DNA of 64,000 nt from Hyphomicrobium sp. LHD-15 (lineage in GTDB: Bacteria; Pseudomonadota; Alphaproteobacteria; Rhizobiales; Hyphomicrobiaceae), in NCBI RefSeq assembly GCF_031157355.1, contig NZ_JAVIFT010000001.1, positions 930,001 to 994,000 of the forward strand, written 5' to 3'. Shown in pieces: positions 52,155 through 62,710 of this stretch (its first letter is position 1; every line of letters begins with the position of its first letter). The position numbers were made by a program, and so were the translations under genes. The notes beneath the pieces are model-generated. The model saw only the letters and a list, made by a program, of their open reading frames with translations, was not told the origin of the DNA and ran no database searches.

Positions 52155-53501
52155 TCAGGCCAGAACGCGCTGATCGACGACGCTGCTGATCGTGCGCGCG
52201 ATGCCCGCCTCGATCGGCAGGGTTTCGCGCGCGCCCGTCTTGCGGTCCTTGATCTCGATTTCGCCGGCCTTGACGCCCTTCGGGCCGACGATGATCTGGT
52301 AGGGAATGCCGATCAGATCCATCGTCGCGAACTTAGCGCCGGCGCGATCGTCGGTGTCATCATAAAGAACATCGATGCCGGCGCTCTCGAGCCGCGCCTT
52401 GACGTCGAGAGCTGCCTTGTCGGTCGCCTCGTCGCCAACCTTGAGATTGATCACGGCAACCTCGAACGGCGCGACAGGCACGGGCCACACGATGCCCGCG
52501 TCGTCGTGGCTCGCCTCGATGATCGCGCCAACGAGGCGCGATACGCCGATCCCGTACGATCCCATTTCGAGTGTCACCTGCTGACCATCCGGCCCCTGAA
52601 CCCGGCACCCCATGGGTTCCGAATATTTGGTGCCGAAGTAGAAAATGTGACCGACCTCGATGCCGCGTGCGGAAATCCGCTTGTCCTCGGGCACCTCGCT
52701 CTCGAAACGGGCGGGATCGTGCTTTTCTTCGGTGGCGGCGTAAAGCGACGTCCACTTGTCGAAGATCGGCGTGAGATCGCCCTGGAAATCGGTATGCGGG
52801 GGCGGAATTTCGCCCTCGATCAGATCCTTGTGACAAAAGACCTGGCTTTCACCGGTCTCGGCCAGAATGATGAATTCGTGCGAAAGGTCGCCGCCGATGG
52901 GGCCGGTGTCAGCCTGCATCGGTACCGAGCGCAGGCCGAGGCGCGCAAAGGTGCGCAGGTAGGCGACGAACATGCGCCGGTAAGCGGCACGTGCGTTTTC
53001 CTTGGTGAGATCGAAGGAGTAGGCGTCCTTCATCAGGAATTCGCGTCCGCGCATGACGCCGAAGCGCGGGCGGATCTCATCGCGGAACTTCCATTGAATA
53101 TTGTAGAGGTTCCGCGGCAGGTCCTTGTAGCTCCTGATGCTGTCGCGGAAGATCGTCGTGATCACCTCTTCGGCAGTCGGGCCGAACAGCATGTCGCGCT
53201 CATGACGATCGGTGATGCGCAGCATCTCCTTGCCGTAGGCTTCGTAGCGCCCGCTCTCGCGCCAGAGATCAGCCGATTGGATCGTCGGCATCAGCAGCTC
53301 AACGGCGCCGGCGCGGTTCTGCTCCTCGCGGACGATGTTTTCGATCTTCTTCAGCACCCGCAGGCCGAGCGGCAGCCAGGAATAGATGCCGGCCGCCGAC
53401 TGGCGCACCATAGCGGCCCGCAGCATCAATTTATGAGACAGGATTTCGGCTTCCTTGGGGGTCTCGCGCAGAACCGGCAGGAAGTAGCGGGAAAGATGCA
53501 T
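52155..53501 (-). CDS. proS: Prolyl-tRNA synthetase (short alphaproteobacterial type)
   Basis: This encodes 448 residues from the ATG at 53501 ([19 protein letters not shown]). It is a class-II synthetase lacking the ~180-residue editing insertion of the E. coli type. [14 protein letters not shown] and [28 protein letters not shown] form motif 2, and [17 protein letters not shown] is motif 3. The anticodon-binding domain covers the last ~100 residues. It is upstream of lolC-lolD on the same strand. Confidence 0.96.
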   Translation of the reverse strand: MHLSRYFLPVLRETPKEAEILSHKLMLRAAMVRQSAAGIYSWLPLGLRVLKKIENIVREEQNRAGAVELLMPTIQSADLWRESGRYEAYGKEMLRITDRHERDMLFGPTAEEVITTIFRDSIRSYKDLPRNLYNIQWKFRDEIRPRFGVMRGREFLMKDAYSFDLTKENARAAYRRMFVAYLRTFARLGLRSVPMQADTGPIGGDLSHEFIILAETGESQVFCHKDLIEGEIPPPHTDFQGDLTPIFDKWTSLYAATEEKHDPARFESEVPEDKRISARGIEVGHIFYFGTKYSEPMGCRVQGPDGQQVTLEMGSYGIGVSRLVGAIIEASHDDAGIVWPVPVAPFEVAVINLKVGDEATDKAALDVKARLESAGIDVLYDDTDDRAGAKFATMDLIGIPYQIIVGPKGVKAGEIEIKDRKTGARETLPIEAGIARTISSVVDQRVLA

Positions 53502-53825
53502 GGGCCATGTCTTATGTTGCGGCGCAAAGGCGACCGGGTGCGGAACAGGCGCCCCCAAAGGCCGCCCGCAGGGCCCGAGATGGCCCCGGGCCGTCAATAC
53601 CCAGGATTGCGGTTAAGGGCAATGAATCCTCGCGCGGAGGCCCGAGAAATGGGCAATCCGTCACCAATTCGTCATCGGAGCCAATTCGCGAGCGGGGGCC
53701 TGCATGAGCTTTGGGCACTTGCGTTTTTTTTCCACCTGGACCCGTGACATAGCGCCGCCGTTCAGTTATGGTGCGCTCGTTCACGTGACAGGGGCGAGGC
53801 CTATGACCAATTGGCTCGGGGCCCA

Positions 53826-53966
53826 AGTCTAGGGAGAAAAAGGCCGCAGAGCTGGAGACATCTCCAGGTTCCTAGAGCCGATAAAAGCAAACGGCGTAAA
53901 AACGCCGTCAAGCGAGTGCCAAGAGTTGGCAAGAGCAAGGCGATCGCCTTGCTCTTTGCATTTGGG
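53826..53966. ncRNA. Candidate structured RNA in the DUF1467-proS gap (strand uncertain)
   Basis: This is the hairpin-rich part of a 521-base gap without a gene. TCTAGG (53828-53833) pairs with CCTAGA (53871-53876) and encloses CTGGAGA-CA-TCTCCAG (53852-53867). Then follow ACGGCG/CGCCGT (53891-53909), TGCCAA-GAG-TTGGCA (53917-53931) and an uninterrupted 22-base palindrome GAGCAAGGCGATCGCCTTGCTC (53933-53954) followed by TTTGCATTT on the plus strand. It could be an independent small RNA or the proS leader. The rest of the gap shows nothing clear. Confidence 0.35.
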
Positions 53967-54022
53967 GGAACCCCAATCGACTTTGGTCTGGACGCGCGCG
54001 CTCGTTGTTCAGGAAACGCGGC

Positions 54023-54301
54023 TCAGGGCGTTGTGCCGCCCGGCACTCCCAGCTGAACGCCGCTGTAGAGCCCAAGCCAGTCATTCTCCAGCGCCGTCCA
54101 AACGAAGACGAACGTCACGGCTGCAACCAGCGTGTTGATGATCAGGGTCCGCAGAATCCGCGGCGTGGCGGGTGCACTGGCCGGCGTGCCCTCCACGACG
54201 TCGCCTGCCTCACCCTGGGTTCGCACGCCGAACGGCAGCACGACGAAGAGCGTCAGCCACCAGATCACGATGTAAAGGGCAACGGCGAGGCTCGTGGACA
54301 T
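54023..54301 (-). CDS. DUF1467 membrane protein
   Basis: This encodes 92 residues with two membrane helices (about 4-22 and 52-72). PFGVRTQGEAGDVVEGTPASAPATPRI in the loop between them is diagnostic of DUF1467. Members occur in Alphaproteobacteria between mce and proS, as here. Function unknown. Confidence 0.9.
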   Translation of the reverse strand: MSTSLAVALYIVIWWLTLFVVLPFGVRTQGEAGDVVEGTPASAPATPRILRTLIINTLVAAVTFVFVWTALENDWLGLYSGVQLGVPGGTTP

Positions 54302-54361
54302 GTTCTCGTCTCCCTTTTTGTTCTTTTCGTTGTTTTGACGGATCAGGCCGAGGCGGCCGTA

Positions 54362-54766
54362 TCAGACCTGCTCCAGCTCCGTGAGCGTTCCGAGGAAGTC
54401 CTTTGGATGCAGGAACAGAACCGGCTTGCCGTGGGCGCCGATCTTGGGATTGCCGTCGCCGAGCACGCGAGCGCCCTGCTCCTTGAGCTTATCGCGGGCG
54501 GCGATGATGTCGTCCACCTCGTAGCAGACGTGATGGATACCGCCGTCCGGGTTCTTTTCCAGGAACTTGGCGATCGGCGAGTTGGCGCCGAGCGGCTCCA
54601 GGAACTCGATCTTGGTGTTCGGCAGCTCGACGAAAACGACGGTTACGCCGTGATCGGGCTGCGGTGTCGGATCCGTCACCACGGCACCGAGCGCGTTCTT
54701 GTAAACGGCCGTCGCCGCAGCCAGATCCTTGACTGCAATGGCCACGTGGTTCAGGCGTCCGATCAT
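54362..54766 (-). CDS. mce: Methylmalonyl-CoA epimerase
   Basis: This encodes 134 residues, a vicinal-oxygen-chelate fold: MIGRLNHVAIAVKDLAAATAVYKNALGA, VVFVELPNTKIEFLEPLGA, GIHHVCYEVDDI and PVLFLHPKDFLGTLTELEQV, carrying the metal-binding His, His and Glu. It interconverts (R)- and (S)-methylmalonyl-CoA, used in propionate and ethylmalonyl-type assimilation. It follows rnj with 54 bases between them. Confidence 0.93.
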   Translation of the reverse strand: MIGRLNHVAIAVKDLAAATAVYKNALGAVVTDPTPQPDHGVTVVFVELPNTKIEFLEPLGANSPIAKFLEKNPDGGIHHVCYEVDDIIAARDKLKEQGARVLGDGNPKIGAHGKPVLFLHPKDFLGTLTELEQV

Positions 54767-54820
54767 CGTCCTAAGTCCTCAACTCTCAAAAAATATCGAT
54801 CTCTATCAACGGGGCAGGCC

Positions 54821-56533
54821 TCAGCCTTTCCCATCGATCACGCTCACCAGCACCTTGACAATAGGCTTCTTGCCCCAGGCCGCGGCGACCCCTCCGCGCA
54901 CCGCCCTGCGGACCGCCTCACTCACCATTTCCAGGTCGCGGCGACGATCGCGGGGAATGCTTTTCAGGGTTCCCTCCACAGTCGTCAGGACGAGTTCGTC
55001 CATCGGCTCGCCGTCCTCGTCCTCGGCCGGCACGCCGTCGATGACGATCTGCGGTTCGGCCATCAGCTCGCCGCGGCGCGTGAGCGCGAGCGCCACAACG
55101 ACGATGCCCACGACCGCGAGCTTGCGCCGCTCGCGCACCGGCCCATCGGTCGAAGGAACGATCAGGCGACCGTCGCGGAACAGGCGCCCGACCGGCGCGT
55201 CGTCGACAATGCGGACCGGACCCGGCGCCAAGCGCACCATTTCGCCATTGTAGGCCACTTGCACTTCGGAGACGCCGGCGTCGCGGGCGAGCGCGGCATG
55301 CGCCTTGAGATGGCGCGCCTCGCCGTGCATCGGAATGACGATCTTCGGGCGCGTCCAGGCATAGAGCTGGCGCAGCTCGTCACGGCGCGGATGCCCGGTG
55401 ACGTGGACCAGCGCTTCGTTGTCAGTCACCACCTCGATGCCCATGCGCACGAGGTTGTTCTGGATCCAGCCGACGGCCTTTTCGTTGCCGGGAATGGTGC
55501 GTGAGGAAAAGATCGCGAGATCGCCCTTGTCGAGCGAGATATCGGGGTGTTCGTTCTCGGCGACGCGGGCCATGGCGGCGCGCGGCTCGCCCTGGCTGCC
55601 GGTGCAGAGACATACCACTTGAGACCGCTTCAGCTCCGAGAACCGTTGCTGGTCGACGTAGCGGAAACCCTGGGGCAAATAGCCGGTATCGATCGCGACC
55701 TCTATGACGCGATGGAGCGCACGCCCGGCCACGACCAGCTCGCGGCCTGCGGCCCGCGCTGCATCCGCCACCGCTTTCACGCGCGCCACGTTGGACGCGA
55801 AAGTCGTCACCGCGACGCGCGCGGGGGCATCCTTCACGATGTCGGCCAGCGTTTTCGCAACGTCGCGCTCGGACGGCGATTTTCCCTCGCGCATGGCGTT
55901 GGTGGAATCCCCCACCACCGCGAGTACACCTTCGTCGCCCAAGGCCATCAGGCGGCGTTGGTCGGGCGCGCCACCGATGGTGGGCGTGAGATCGATTTTC
56001 CAGTCGCCGGTGTGGACCACCAAGCCCGCGGGCGTGCGGATCGCCAACGCGCTGCTCTCGGGGATCGAGTGAGACATCTCGAACAGCTCGACATCGAACG
56101 GTCCAGCCTGAAATCGCCCGTTAAGCGGTATTTCGCGGATCGGAATGTTGAGCTTGCCGCCGTATTCGGCGAGCTTCGCCTTCAGCATCCCGGCGGTGAA
56201 CGGAGTTGCATAGACCGGCACGCCGAGACGCGGCCAGAGATCGATGACGGCGCCGATGTGATCTTCATGGGCATGCGTAATCACGATCCCGGCGAGCGTG
56301 CTCTTTTCCTCTTCGATGAAGCGAAGATCGGGGAAGATCACGTCGATGCCCGGATCATCCTCGCCTTCGGGAAAGGTGATGCCGAGATCGACCATCAGCC
56401 ATTTGCGGGCGTCGGGGGGGCCGTATCCATAGAGATACGCGTTCATCCCGATCTCGCCCAAGCCGCCAAGGGCTAAAAAGACAAGCTCGTTCTCGCCTTG
56501 AGCCTGGCTCCGTTTCGTCCGCTCTTCAGGCAT
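54821..56533 (-). CDS. rnj: Ribonuclease J
   Basis: This encodes 570 residues from the ATG at 56533. The metallo-beta-lactamase/beta-CASP core is clear: LVFLALGGLGEIGMNAYLYGYG, the zinc motif HAHEDHIGA at about residue 81, HTGDWKID, GDSTNAMREGKSPSE, the beta-CASP FASNVARVKAV and TGSQGEP, and HVTGHPRRDELRQLY plus IPMHGEARHL. The C-terminal ~110 residues form the usual RNase J tail. It is an endo/5'-exoribonuclease for RNA maturation and decay. The frame is open upstream across birA, but that part is not homologous. Confidence 0.95.
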   Translation of the reverse strand: MPEERTKRSQAQGENELVFLALGGLGEIGMNAYLYGYGPPDARKWLMVDLGITFPEGEDDPGIDVIFPDLRFIEEEKSTLAGIVITHAHEDHIGAVIDLWPRLGVPVYATPFTAGMLKAKLAEYGGKLNIPIREIPLNGRFQAGPFDVELFEMSHSIPESSALAIRTPAGLVVHTGDWKIDLTPTIGGAPDQRRLMALGDEGVLAVVGDSTNAMREGKSPSERDVAKTLADIVKDAPARVAVTTFASNVARVKAVADAARAAGRELVVAGRALHRVIEVAIDTGYLPQGFRYVDQQRFSELKRSQVVCLCTGSQGEPRAAMARVAENEHPDISLDKGDLAIFSSRTIPGNEKAVGWIQNNLVRMGIEVVTDNEALVHVTGHPRRDELRQLYAWTRPKIVIPMHGEARHLKAHAALARDAGVSEVQVAYNGEMVRLAPGPVRIVDDAPVGRLFRDGRLIVPSTDGPVRERRKLAVVGIVVVALALTRRGELMAEPQIVIDGVPAEDEDGEPMDELVLTTVEGTLKSIPRDRRRDLEMVSEAVRRAVRGGVAAAWGKKPIVKVLVSVIDGKG

Positions 56534-56574
56534 TCGCCGTTTGCGCCCTTTTCTTTTCTGAACCGCGATCCTGA

Positions 56575-57306
56575 TCAGCGCGAAAGTGAAACGTCGCCAA
56601 ATGTAAACCGGCGAGCGCCGCTTGGTGTGTCGAGAAGCAGCGCGCCTTCGGTGTCCAGCCCCAGGAAGGCCCCATCGATCCGCTCGGAGCCGGTGTTGAT
56701 GCTCATCCGTTCCCCTATAGGATGGGCACGGTTTAGCCAAGCCTCCCTGATCACCTCGAAACCTGCGCCGTTTTCCCAGATCGCGATCCAGATGCGAGTC
56801 GCATCCGCAATCTCGGCGAGGAGCGCCCCAGAATCGCCCGCGAATCCATGGTCTGCGAGACGGGTGGCGGGCCGATCCGGCAGATCGGGCGCTGACGCAA
56901 TGTTGATCCCGATCCCGATCACCGCAGCGAGCCCGGCCGGCGTGGTGCTGCTTTCGATAAGAATTCCGCCGGCCTTTTGTCCGTCGATCAGGATGTCGTT
57001 CGGCCATTTGAGCCGAAGCCCGGGCGGCGACGCCCCCAGCCCTGCCGATATCGCATCGAAAACCGCGATCCCAGCCACCAGCGACAGCTGATAAGCCCTT
57101 GAAACGGCGGTATCGAGAGTGAGCAGAAGGCTTGCCTGCAGGTTGCCGGGCTCGGAGGTCCAACTCCGTCCCGCGCGCCCGCGACCGGCCGTCTGTACGT
57201 CCGCCATGATCCACAATGGACCCCGTTCGCCGGCCACGGCGCGGCGCATGGCCTCGACGTTAGTCGAGTCGACGGTATCGAGCCGCTCGGTGCGCGTTGG
57301 ATTCAT
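56575..57306 (-). CDS. birA: Biotin--[acetyl-CoA-carboxylase] ligase
   Basis: This encodes 243 residues from the ATG at 57306; a GTG 9 bases upstream is the alternative. It attaches biotin to carboxylases. TQTAGRGRAGR-like motif is seen as DVQTAGRGRAGRSWTS, then LRLKWPNDILIDGQKAGGILIES and GIGINIASAP. It lacks the N-terminal DNA-binding domain of the E. coli BirA, so it is a ligase only. It is part of the nuo-birA-rnj-mce order. Confidence 0.93.
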   Translation of the reverse strand: MNPTRTERLDTVDSTNVEAMRRAVAGERGPLWIMADVQTAGRGRAGRSWTSEPGNLQASLLLTLDTAVSRAYQLSLVAGIAVFDAISAGLGASPPGLRLKWPNDILIDGQKAGGILIESSTTPAGLAAVIGIGINIASAPDLPDRPATRLADHGFAGDSGALLAEIADATRIWIAIWENGAGFEVIREAWLNRAHPIGERMSINTGSERIDGAFLGLDTEGALLLDTPSGARRFTFGDVSLSR

Positions 57307-57536
57307 GGGCGGCACTGACCTGGATCAGAGGCGTGTAAATTGATCCGCGCGCGGTTGCGACATTTCATCATGCAGGCTGGTAAGGCGTCATTAAGCTTCT
57401 GATATTTATCATATATATCATTCGTCAAAAGACGCGGGCCCGGCCATTCGGCGTGGCAGAGCCCGCAGGAGCAGGGATGTCCGGCGACGCTCGACCGCGA
57501 GCACGGCGCCGTGTGCGTCCTCGCAAAGGAACTGGC

Positions 57537-57785
57537 ATGACACTGACATCCCGCACCGCCTCTCGTAAACCCACCAACAAGGCCGGCGTCATCAAGATCG
57601 CAGATCGTGAAGTGACCGTCGTGCTGCGCGATCTTTCAAACAGCGGCGCCCGCTTGCGCCCAATCGGCAATACCGCCGACGTGCCGGACCGCTTCCAGCT
57701 CATCGCACCGATGGAGAAGCTCGATACGACCTGCGTCGTGGTCTGGCGACGCGGTCACGATATCGGCGTTCAGTTCGAGGCCTGA
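57537..57785 (+). CDS. Small PilZ-domain protein
   Basis: This encodes 82 residues from the ATG at 57537, with AAAGGA at 57526-57531. Both c-di-GMP contact motifs are visible: RTASR (RxxxR) at residues 6-10 and DLSNSGARL (D/NxSxxG) in the middle, followed by a short beta-barrel ending DIGVQFEA. It probably binds cyclic-di-GMP as a single-domain effector. An AT-rich stretch (57400-57420) lies upstream. It converges on nuoN, with no bases between the two stop codons. Confidence 0.82.
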   Translation: MTLTSRTASRKPTNKAGVIKIADREVTVVLRDLSNSGARLRPIGNTADVPDRFQLIAPMEKLDTTCVVVWRRGHDIGVQFEA

Positions 57786-59231
57786 TTAGAGGCTTAGAGA
57801 TTTGGCTGCGGCGGTAGCGGCTTCGACGAGCGGCGCGGGATAAACCGCATACAGCAGCACGAACAGGCCGGCTGCGATCATCACGAAGCGCACATAGGGT
57901 GCCGTCGCGCTGAAGCCCGGCTTGGCATCATCGAAGAACATCACCTTCACGATGCGCAAGTAGTAGAAGAGGCTGACGACGCTCGTCAGCATGCCGATGA
58001 TGGCGAGGCCGTAAAGCTCGGCCTTCATGGCGGCCGCAAACACGTAGAACTTGGCGAAGAAGCCGGCGAGCGGTGGGACGCCCGCGAGCGAGAGCAGCAG
58101 CATGGCGAGGATGAACGCCATCGGCAGGTTGGTTTCGGCAAGCCCGGCCAGCTCGTCGATCTCCTCTACGGGTCCGTTCTCGCGGCGCATGGCCAGGATG
58201 CAGGCGAACGCGCCCAGCGTCATCACGAGATAGATGGCGAGATAGATCAGCAGCCCCTCGATGCCCGCTGCGCTGCCGGCCGCGACGCCGACGAGCGCGA
58301 AGCCGACGTGGCCGATCGAGGAATAAGCCATCAGGCGTTTGATGTTGGTCTGGCCGATGGCGGCAAACGCGCCGAGCAGCATCGAGGCGATGGCGATGAA
58401 AATGACGATCTTCTGCCATTGAACGAAGAGACCGCCGAAGCCGTCGAACAGCACGCGCGCGAGAAGCGCCATGGCGGCGAGCTTTGGCGCCGCTGCAAAG
58501 AAGGCGGTGACCGGCGTCGGCGCGCCTTCGTAAACGTCCGGCGTCCACATATGGAAAGGCACGGCCGAGATCTTGAACGCGAGACCGACGAGCAGGAACA
58601 CGAGGCCTGCAATGAGGCCGAGATTGGTCGCGGCGCCCGGCGCGGAGGCAGCCTGCGCCAGCCCTGCAAACGACGTAGTGCCGGAGAAACCGTAGAGAAG
58701 CGAAGCGCCGTACAGCAGCATGCCGGACGACAGTGCGCCGAGCACGAAATACTTCATGCCGGCTTCGCTCGAACGCACGTCGTCACGCCGGAAGGCGGCA
58801 AGCACGTAGAGCGCAAGGCTCTGCAGCTCGAGGCCGAGATAGAGCGCGAGCAGATCGCCCGCCGAGACCATCATCAACATGCCGACGGTCGCGAGCAGAA
58901 TCAGCACCGGCAGCTCGTAGCGATCGGCCTTGGCGCGCCGAAGGTCGTCGAACGACAGCAGGATGGCCGTGGCCGAACCGGCCAGCACAAGGAGCTTCAC
59001 GAAGCGCGCAAAGGGATCCGAGATGAACGCGTCATTGAAAACGCGCTCGGTGCCGGTTTGCCCCAGGAGCGCCACGCCGGCCGCAAACAGAATCAGGATC
59101 GCGGTCCAGCCCGCGCGGTCGGACTTTTCGCCGTCGGAGAAACCGAAGGCACCCAGCATCAAGAGGCCCATGGCTCCCGCAGCGAGAATGATCTCGGGCA
59201 GGGCAGCGGCGAAGCTCGTCGTCTCGGGCAT
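57786..59231 (-). CDS. nuoN: NADH-quinone oxidoreductase subunit N
   Basis: This encodes 481 residues with about 14 membrane helices. It is an antiporter-like proton-pumping subunit of complex I. Typical segments are SAGDLLALYLGLELQSLALYVL (with the key Glu), FKISAVPFHMWTPDVYEGAPTPVTAFF and GQTNIKRLMAYSSIGHVGFALVG. Last gene of the nuo operon. Confidence 0.97.
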   Translation of the reverse strand: MPETTSFAAALPEIILAAGAMGLLMLGAFGFSDGEKSDRAGWTAILILFAAGVALLGQTGTERVFNDAFISDPFARFVKLLVLAGSATAILLSFDDLRRAKADRYELPVLILLATVGMLMMVSAGDLLALYLGLELQSLALYVLAAFRRDDVRSSEAGMKYFVLGALSSGMLLYGASLLYGFSGTTSFAGLAQAASAPGAATNLGLIAGLVFLLVGLAFKISAVPFHMWTPDVYEGAPTPVTAFFAAAPKLAAMALLARVLFDGFGGLFVQWQKIVIFIAIASMLLGAFAAIGQTNIKRLMAYSSIGHVGFALVGVAAGSAAGIEGLLIYLAIYLVMTLGAFACILAMRRENGPVEEIDELAGLAETNLPMAFILAMLLLSLAGVPPLAGFFAKFYVFAAAMKAELYGLAIIGMLTSVVSLFYYLRIVKVMFFDDAKPGFSATAPYVRFVMIAAGLFVLLYAVYPAPLVEAATAAAKSLSL

Positions 59232-59255
59232 GGGGCCGAAGCCTCCTTCAATTCA

Positions 59256-60749
59256 TTATCTTGCGAGCGCAGCGGCCTGGTTTGCACTCTCGATCGAGGT
59301 CACGAGCGCTTTCACCGATACGGCCGTCACGTCGAGAATGGGTGCGGGGTAGAAGCCAAGCAGTATGGACAGCACAACGAGCGGCGTAAGAATCGCGAGC
59401 TCGCGCGGGGATACGTCGGCGAGCGCCTTCAACGACGGCTTCTCGAGCGGGCCGAAGATCACGCGCCGGTAGAGATAGAGCGCGTAGGCTGCCGAGAGAA
59501 TGACGCCGGTCGTGGCGAAGAACGCGACGTAAGTGTTCACCTTGAAGGCCGAGAGCAAGGTCAGGAATTCGCCGACGAACCCGGACGTGCCTGGCAGGCC
59601 GACGTTGCCCATCGTGAAAATCAGGAAGATCACCGCGTAGATCGGCATCCGCTCGACGATGCCGCCGTAGGCCTTGATCTCACGCGTATGGAGACGGTCG
59701 TAGACGACGCCCACGCAAAGGAACAAGGCGGACGCGATGAGGCCGTGCGACAGCATCTGGAAGATGGCGCCGTCGATGCCCTGTTGCGAGAAGGTGAAGA
59801 TGCCCATGGTCACGAAGCCCATGTGGGCGACCGACGAATAGGCAATCAGCTTCTTGATGTCCTCCTGCACCAGCGCGATCAGCGAGGTCGCGACGATGGC
59901 GACGACCGACAGCGCGAAGACGAGCGGTGCGAGCGTGGCGCTGGCGTCGGGGAACATCGGCAGCGAGAAGCGCAGGAAGCCGTAGCCGCCCATCTTCAGG
60001 AGCACGCCCGCCAGAATGACCGAGCCCGCCGTCGGCGCCTCGACGTGCGCATCCGGCAGCCAGGTATGTACCGGCCACATTGGCATCTTGACCGCGAACG
60101 ACGCGAAGAACGCGAGCCACAGCCAGAGCTGCATGTTCTCGGGGAACTTGGTCTGCAGAAGCACGGTGATGTCCGTCGTACCGGCCTGCCAGTACATGGC
60201 CATCATCGCGAGCAGCATCAGAACGGAGCCCAGGAACGTGTAGAGGAAGAACTTGAAGCTCGCATAGACGCGGCGCGCGCCCCCCCAGATGCCGATGATC
60301 AGGAACATCGGGATCAGGCCGCCTTCGAAGAACAGGTAGAAGAGGACGAGATCGAGCGCACAGAATACGCCGATCATCAGCGCCTCGAGCACGAGGAACG
60401 CGATCATGTATTCCTTGACGCGATCCTCGACCGACTCCCAGCTCGCCAGAATGCAGAGCGGCATCAGGAAGGTCGTCAGGATGACGAACAGCATCGAAAT
60501 GCCGTCCACGCCCATCTTGTACTTGATGGGGCCGAGCCAGGCGCGCTCCTCGACGAACTGGAAGCCCGGCGTCGTCGGATCGAAGTTGACCCAGATGAGA
60601 AGCGAGATCGCAAACGTGATGAGCGTGGTCCATAGCGTCGCGTAGCGGATGTTCTGGACCGCTTCGCGCGAAAGCAGCGCAACGAACAGCGCACCTGCCA
60701 GCGGCAGGAACGTCACGATCGAGAGAATGGGAGCGCCTGCGATGTTCAT
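59256..60749 (-). CDS. nuoM: NADH-quinone oxidoreductase subunit M
   Basis: This encodes 497 residues from the ATG at 60749. It is an antiporter-like subunit with about 14 helices. [50 protein letters not shown] and [22 protein letters not shown] are diagnostic. The start overlaps the nuoL stop by four bases (ATGA), so it is coupled. Confidence 0.97.
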   Translation of the reverse strand: MNIAGAPILSIVTFLPLAGALFVALLSREAVQNIRYATLWTTLITFAISLLIWVNFDPTTPGFQFVEERAWLGPIKYKMGVDGISMLFVILTTFLMPLCILASWESVEDRVKEYMIAFLVLEALMIGVFCALDLVLFYLFFEGGLIPMFLIIGIWGGARRVYASFKFFLYTFLGSVLMLLAMMAMYWQAGTTDITVLLQTKFPENMQLWLWLAFFASFAVKMPMWPVHTWLPDAHVEAPTAGSVILAGVLLKMGGYGFLRFSLPMFPDASATLAPLVFALSVVAIVATSLIALVQEDIKKLIAYSSVAHMGFVTMGIFTFSQQGIDGAIFQMLSHGLIASALFLCVGVVYDRLHTREIKAYGGIVERMPIYAVIFLIFTMGNVGLPGTSGFVGEFLTLLSAFKVNTYVAFFATTGVILSAAYALYLYRRVIFGPLEKPSLKALADVSPRELAILTPLVVLSILLGFYPAPILDVTAVSVKALVTSIESANQAAALAR

Positions 60750-62698
60750 TGGGCTCCCCCGCCGCCTGCCAGGATAAAGTAAGTGAGAATGGCAGCGACG
60801 CCGATCAGCATCGCGAATGCGTAGTGATAGACGTAGCCGGTCTGCAGTTTGATGATGCGGCCGGTGCCCCACAGCACGCTCTTGGCGGTGCCGTCGATCG
60901 TGCCGTCGATGACCGCGCCATCGACGCCCTTCCACAACAGACGGCCGATCGCGAACGCCGGGCGTACGAAGATCAGATTGTAGAGCTCGTCGAAGTACCA
61001 CTTGTTCAACAGGAACAGGTAGACGGGCCGGAAGGCGCTGGCTGTCGCAGCCGGCAGCCACGGCGCGAGGATGTAATAGACGACCGCGAGGGCGAGGCCC
61101 GTCAGCATGGCCACCGTCGGCGCGAGCGGCACCCAGCCCGGTACCTCGTGCATGTGGTGGCGGATGTCCTTGCCGGGGGCCTCGAACAGGGCCGCCTTCC
61201 AGAACTCGCTGTACCCTTCGCCGATGAAATAGTGATGGAAGGCGATACCGGCGAACACGGCACCCGTCGCCAGCACGAACAGCGGGATCAACATCACCCA
61301 CGGGCTTTCGTGCGCGTGATCGTAGGTGTGGTGGTCGGCGCGGGTTTCCCCGTGGAACGTCAGGAAGATCAGCCGCCAGGAGTAGAACGAGGTCATGAAG
61401 GCGGCAATCACCAGAACCCAGAACGCGAAGTTACCCGGGGTGTGGCCGGCATAGGCCGCCTCGATGATTGCGTCCTTGGAGTGGAAGCCCGCAAAGCCAC
61501 CGACGTGAGGAATGCCGACGCCGGTCAGCGCAAGGGTTCCAATCAGCATCATGATCCAGGTGATCGGCAGCTTCTTTGCAAGGCCGCCCATACGGCGCAT
61601 GTCCTGCTCATGGTGCATGCCGTGGATCACGGAACCTGCGCCGAGGAACAGGAGCGCCTTGAAGAAGGCATGCGTAAAGAGGTGAAAGATACCGGCCGAG
61701 TAAGCGCCGACGCCGCAGGCGACGAACATGTAGCCGAGCTGCGAGCATGTCGAATAGGCGATGACGCGCTTGATATCGTTCTGGACGAGACCGACGGTTG
61801 CAGCAAAGAACGCGGTGATGGTGCCGATAAGCACGACAACCTCGAGCGCGGTCGGAGCCAGTTCGAAGATCGGCGACAGGCGCGCGACCATGAACACGCC
61901 GGCGGTCACCATCGTTGCGGCGTGAATGAGAGCGGAGACCGGCGTCGGGCCTTCCATGGCGTCCGGCAGCCAGGTGTGCAGCAGGAATTGCGCCGACTTG
62001 CCCATGGCGCCCATGAAGAGCAGCAGCGCGAGTAGCGTCAGCACGTCGACCTCGTAGCCGAGGAACGACATGGATTTGCCAACGAGGCTAGGCGCTGCCG
62101 CGAACACGGCATCGAGGTTGATCGAGTTGGTCATCGCGAACAGGCCGAAGATGCCGAGCGAGAACCCGAAATCGCCGACGCGGTTGACGACGAAGGCCTT
62201 GATGGCGGCGGCATTGGCCTCGGGCTTCTTGTACCAGAAGCCGATCAGCAGATAGGACGCGAGGCCGACGCCTTCCCAGCCGAAGAACATCTGAAGCAGG
62301 TTGTCGCTCGTCACCAGCGCAAGCATGGCGAAGGTGAACAGCGACAGATAGGCGAAGAAGCGGGGGCGGCTGTCGTCCTCGTGCATGTAGCCGATCGAAT
62401 AGAGGTGCACGAGGGCGGACACCGTCGTCACGACGACGAGCATGACGGCGGTCAACGTGTCGATGCGGAGCGCCCAGGCGGTATCGAGTTCGCCCGACGT
62501 GATCCAGCGGAACAGCGGCACACGCGCGGTCTCGCCGTCGAAGCCAACGCGGACGAAGACGATCCACGACAGGACGGCGGCGACCACCAAAAGGCTGGTC
62601 GTGATGAGCTCTGACGGGCGCGGCCCCAGCAGACGGCCGAACAGCCCCGCAATCAGCGCACCCAGGAGCGGAAGGAGAACAATGGCAGCGTAAATCAT
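60746..62698 (-). CDS. nuoL: NADH-quinone oxidoreductase subunit L
   Basis: This encodes 650 residues. It is the largest antiporter-like subunit, with about 16 helices and a long lateral helix near the C-terminus. [77 protein letters not shown] and [23 protein letters not shown] are diagnostic. It lies 12 bases after nuoK. Confidence 0.97.
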   Translation of the reverse strand: MIYAAIVLLPLLGALIAGLFGRLLGPRPSELITTSLLVVAAVLSWIVFVRVGFDGETARVPLFRWITSGELDTAWALRIDTLTAVMLVVVTTVSALVHLYSIGYMHEDDSRPRFFAYLSLFTFAMLALVTSDNLLQMFFGWEGVGLASYLLIGFWYKKPEANAAAIKAFVVNRVGDFGFSLGIFGLFAMTNSINLDAVFAAAPSLVGKSMSFLGYEVDVLTLLALLLFMGAMGKSAQFLLHTWLPDAMEGPTPVSALIHAATMVTAGVFMVARLSPIFELAPTALEVVVLIGTITAFFAATVGLVQNDIKRVIAYSTCSQLGYMFVACGVGAYSAGIFHLFTHAFFKALLFLGAGSVIHGMHHEQDMRRMGGLAKKLPITWIMMLIGTLALTGVGIPHVGGFAGFHSKDAIIEAAYAGHTPGNFAFWVLVIAAFMTSFYSWRLIFLTFHGETRADHHTYDHAHESPWVMLIPLFVLATGAVFAGIAFHHYFIGEGYSEFWKAALFEAPGKDIRHHMHEVPGWVPLAPTVAMLTGLALAVVYYILAPWLPAATASAFRPVYLFLLNKWYFDELYNLIFVRPAFAIGRLLWKGVDGAVIDGTIDGTAKSVLWGTGRIIKLQTGYVYHYAFAMLIGVAAILTYFILAGGGGAQ

Positions 62699-62710
62699 GC
62701 GGTCCCCCGA

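Noticed and set aside
53502-54022. 6S RNA or tRNA in the DUF1467-proS gap
   Set aside because: No long closing stem with a central bubble as in 6S RNA, and no T-arm or CCA-type tRNA pattern.
54821-57214. A single 797-residue minus-strand frame covering rnj and most of birA
   Set aside because: Only the part from 56533 down matches RNase J. The upstream part is an arginine-rich shadow of birA in another frame.
58308-60635. A 775-residue plus-strand frame opposite nuoN and nuoM
   Set aside because: Rich in His, Arg, Glu and Gln with no domain; a shadow of hydrophobic membrane-protein genes.
59256-61301. A 681-residue minus-strand frame extending nuoM into nuoL
   Set aside because: NuoM homology starts at the ATG at 60749. 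The upstream part is out of frame with the clear nuoL sequence.
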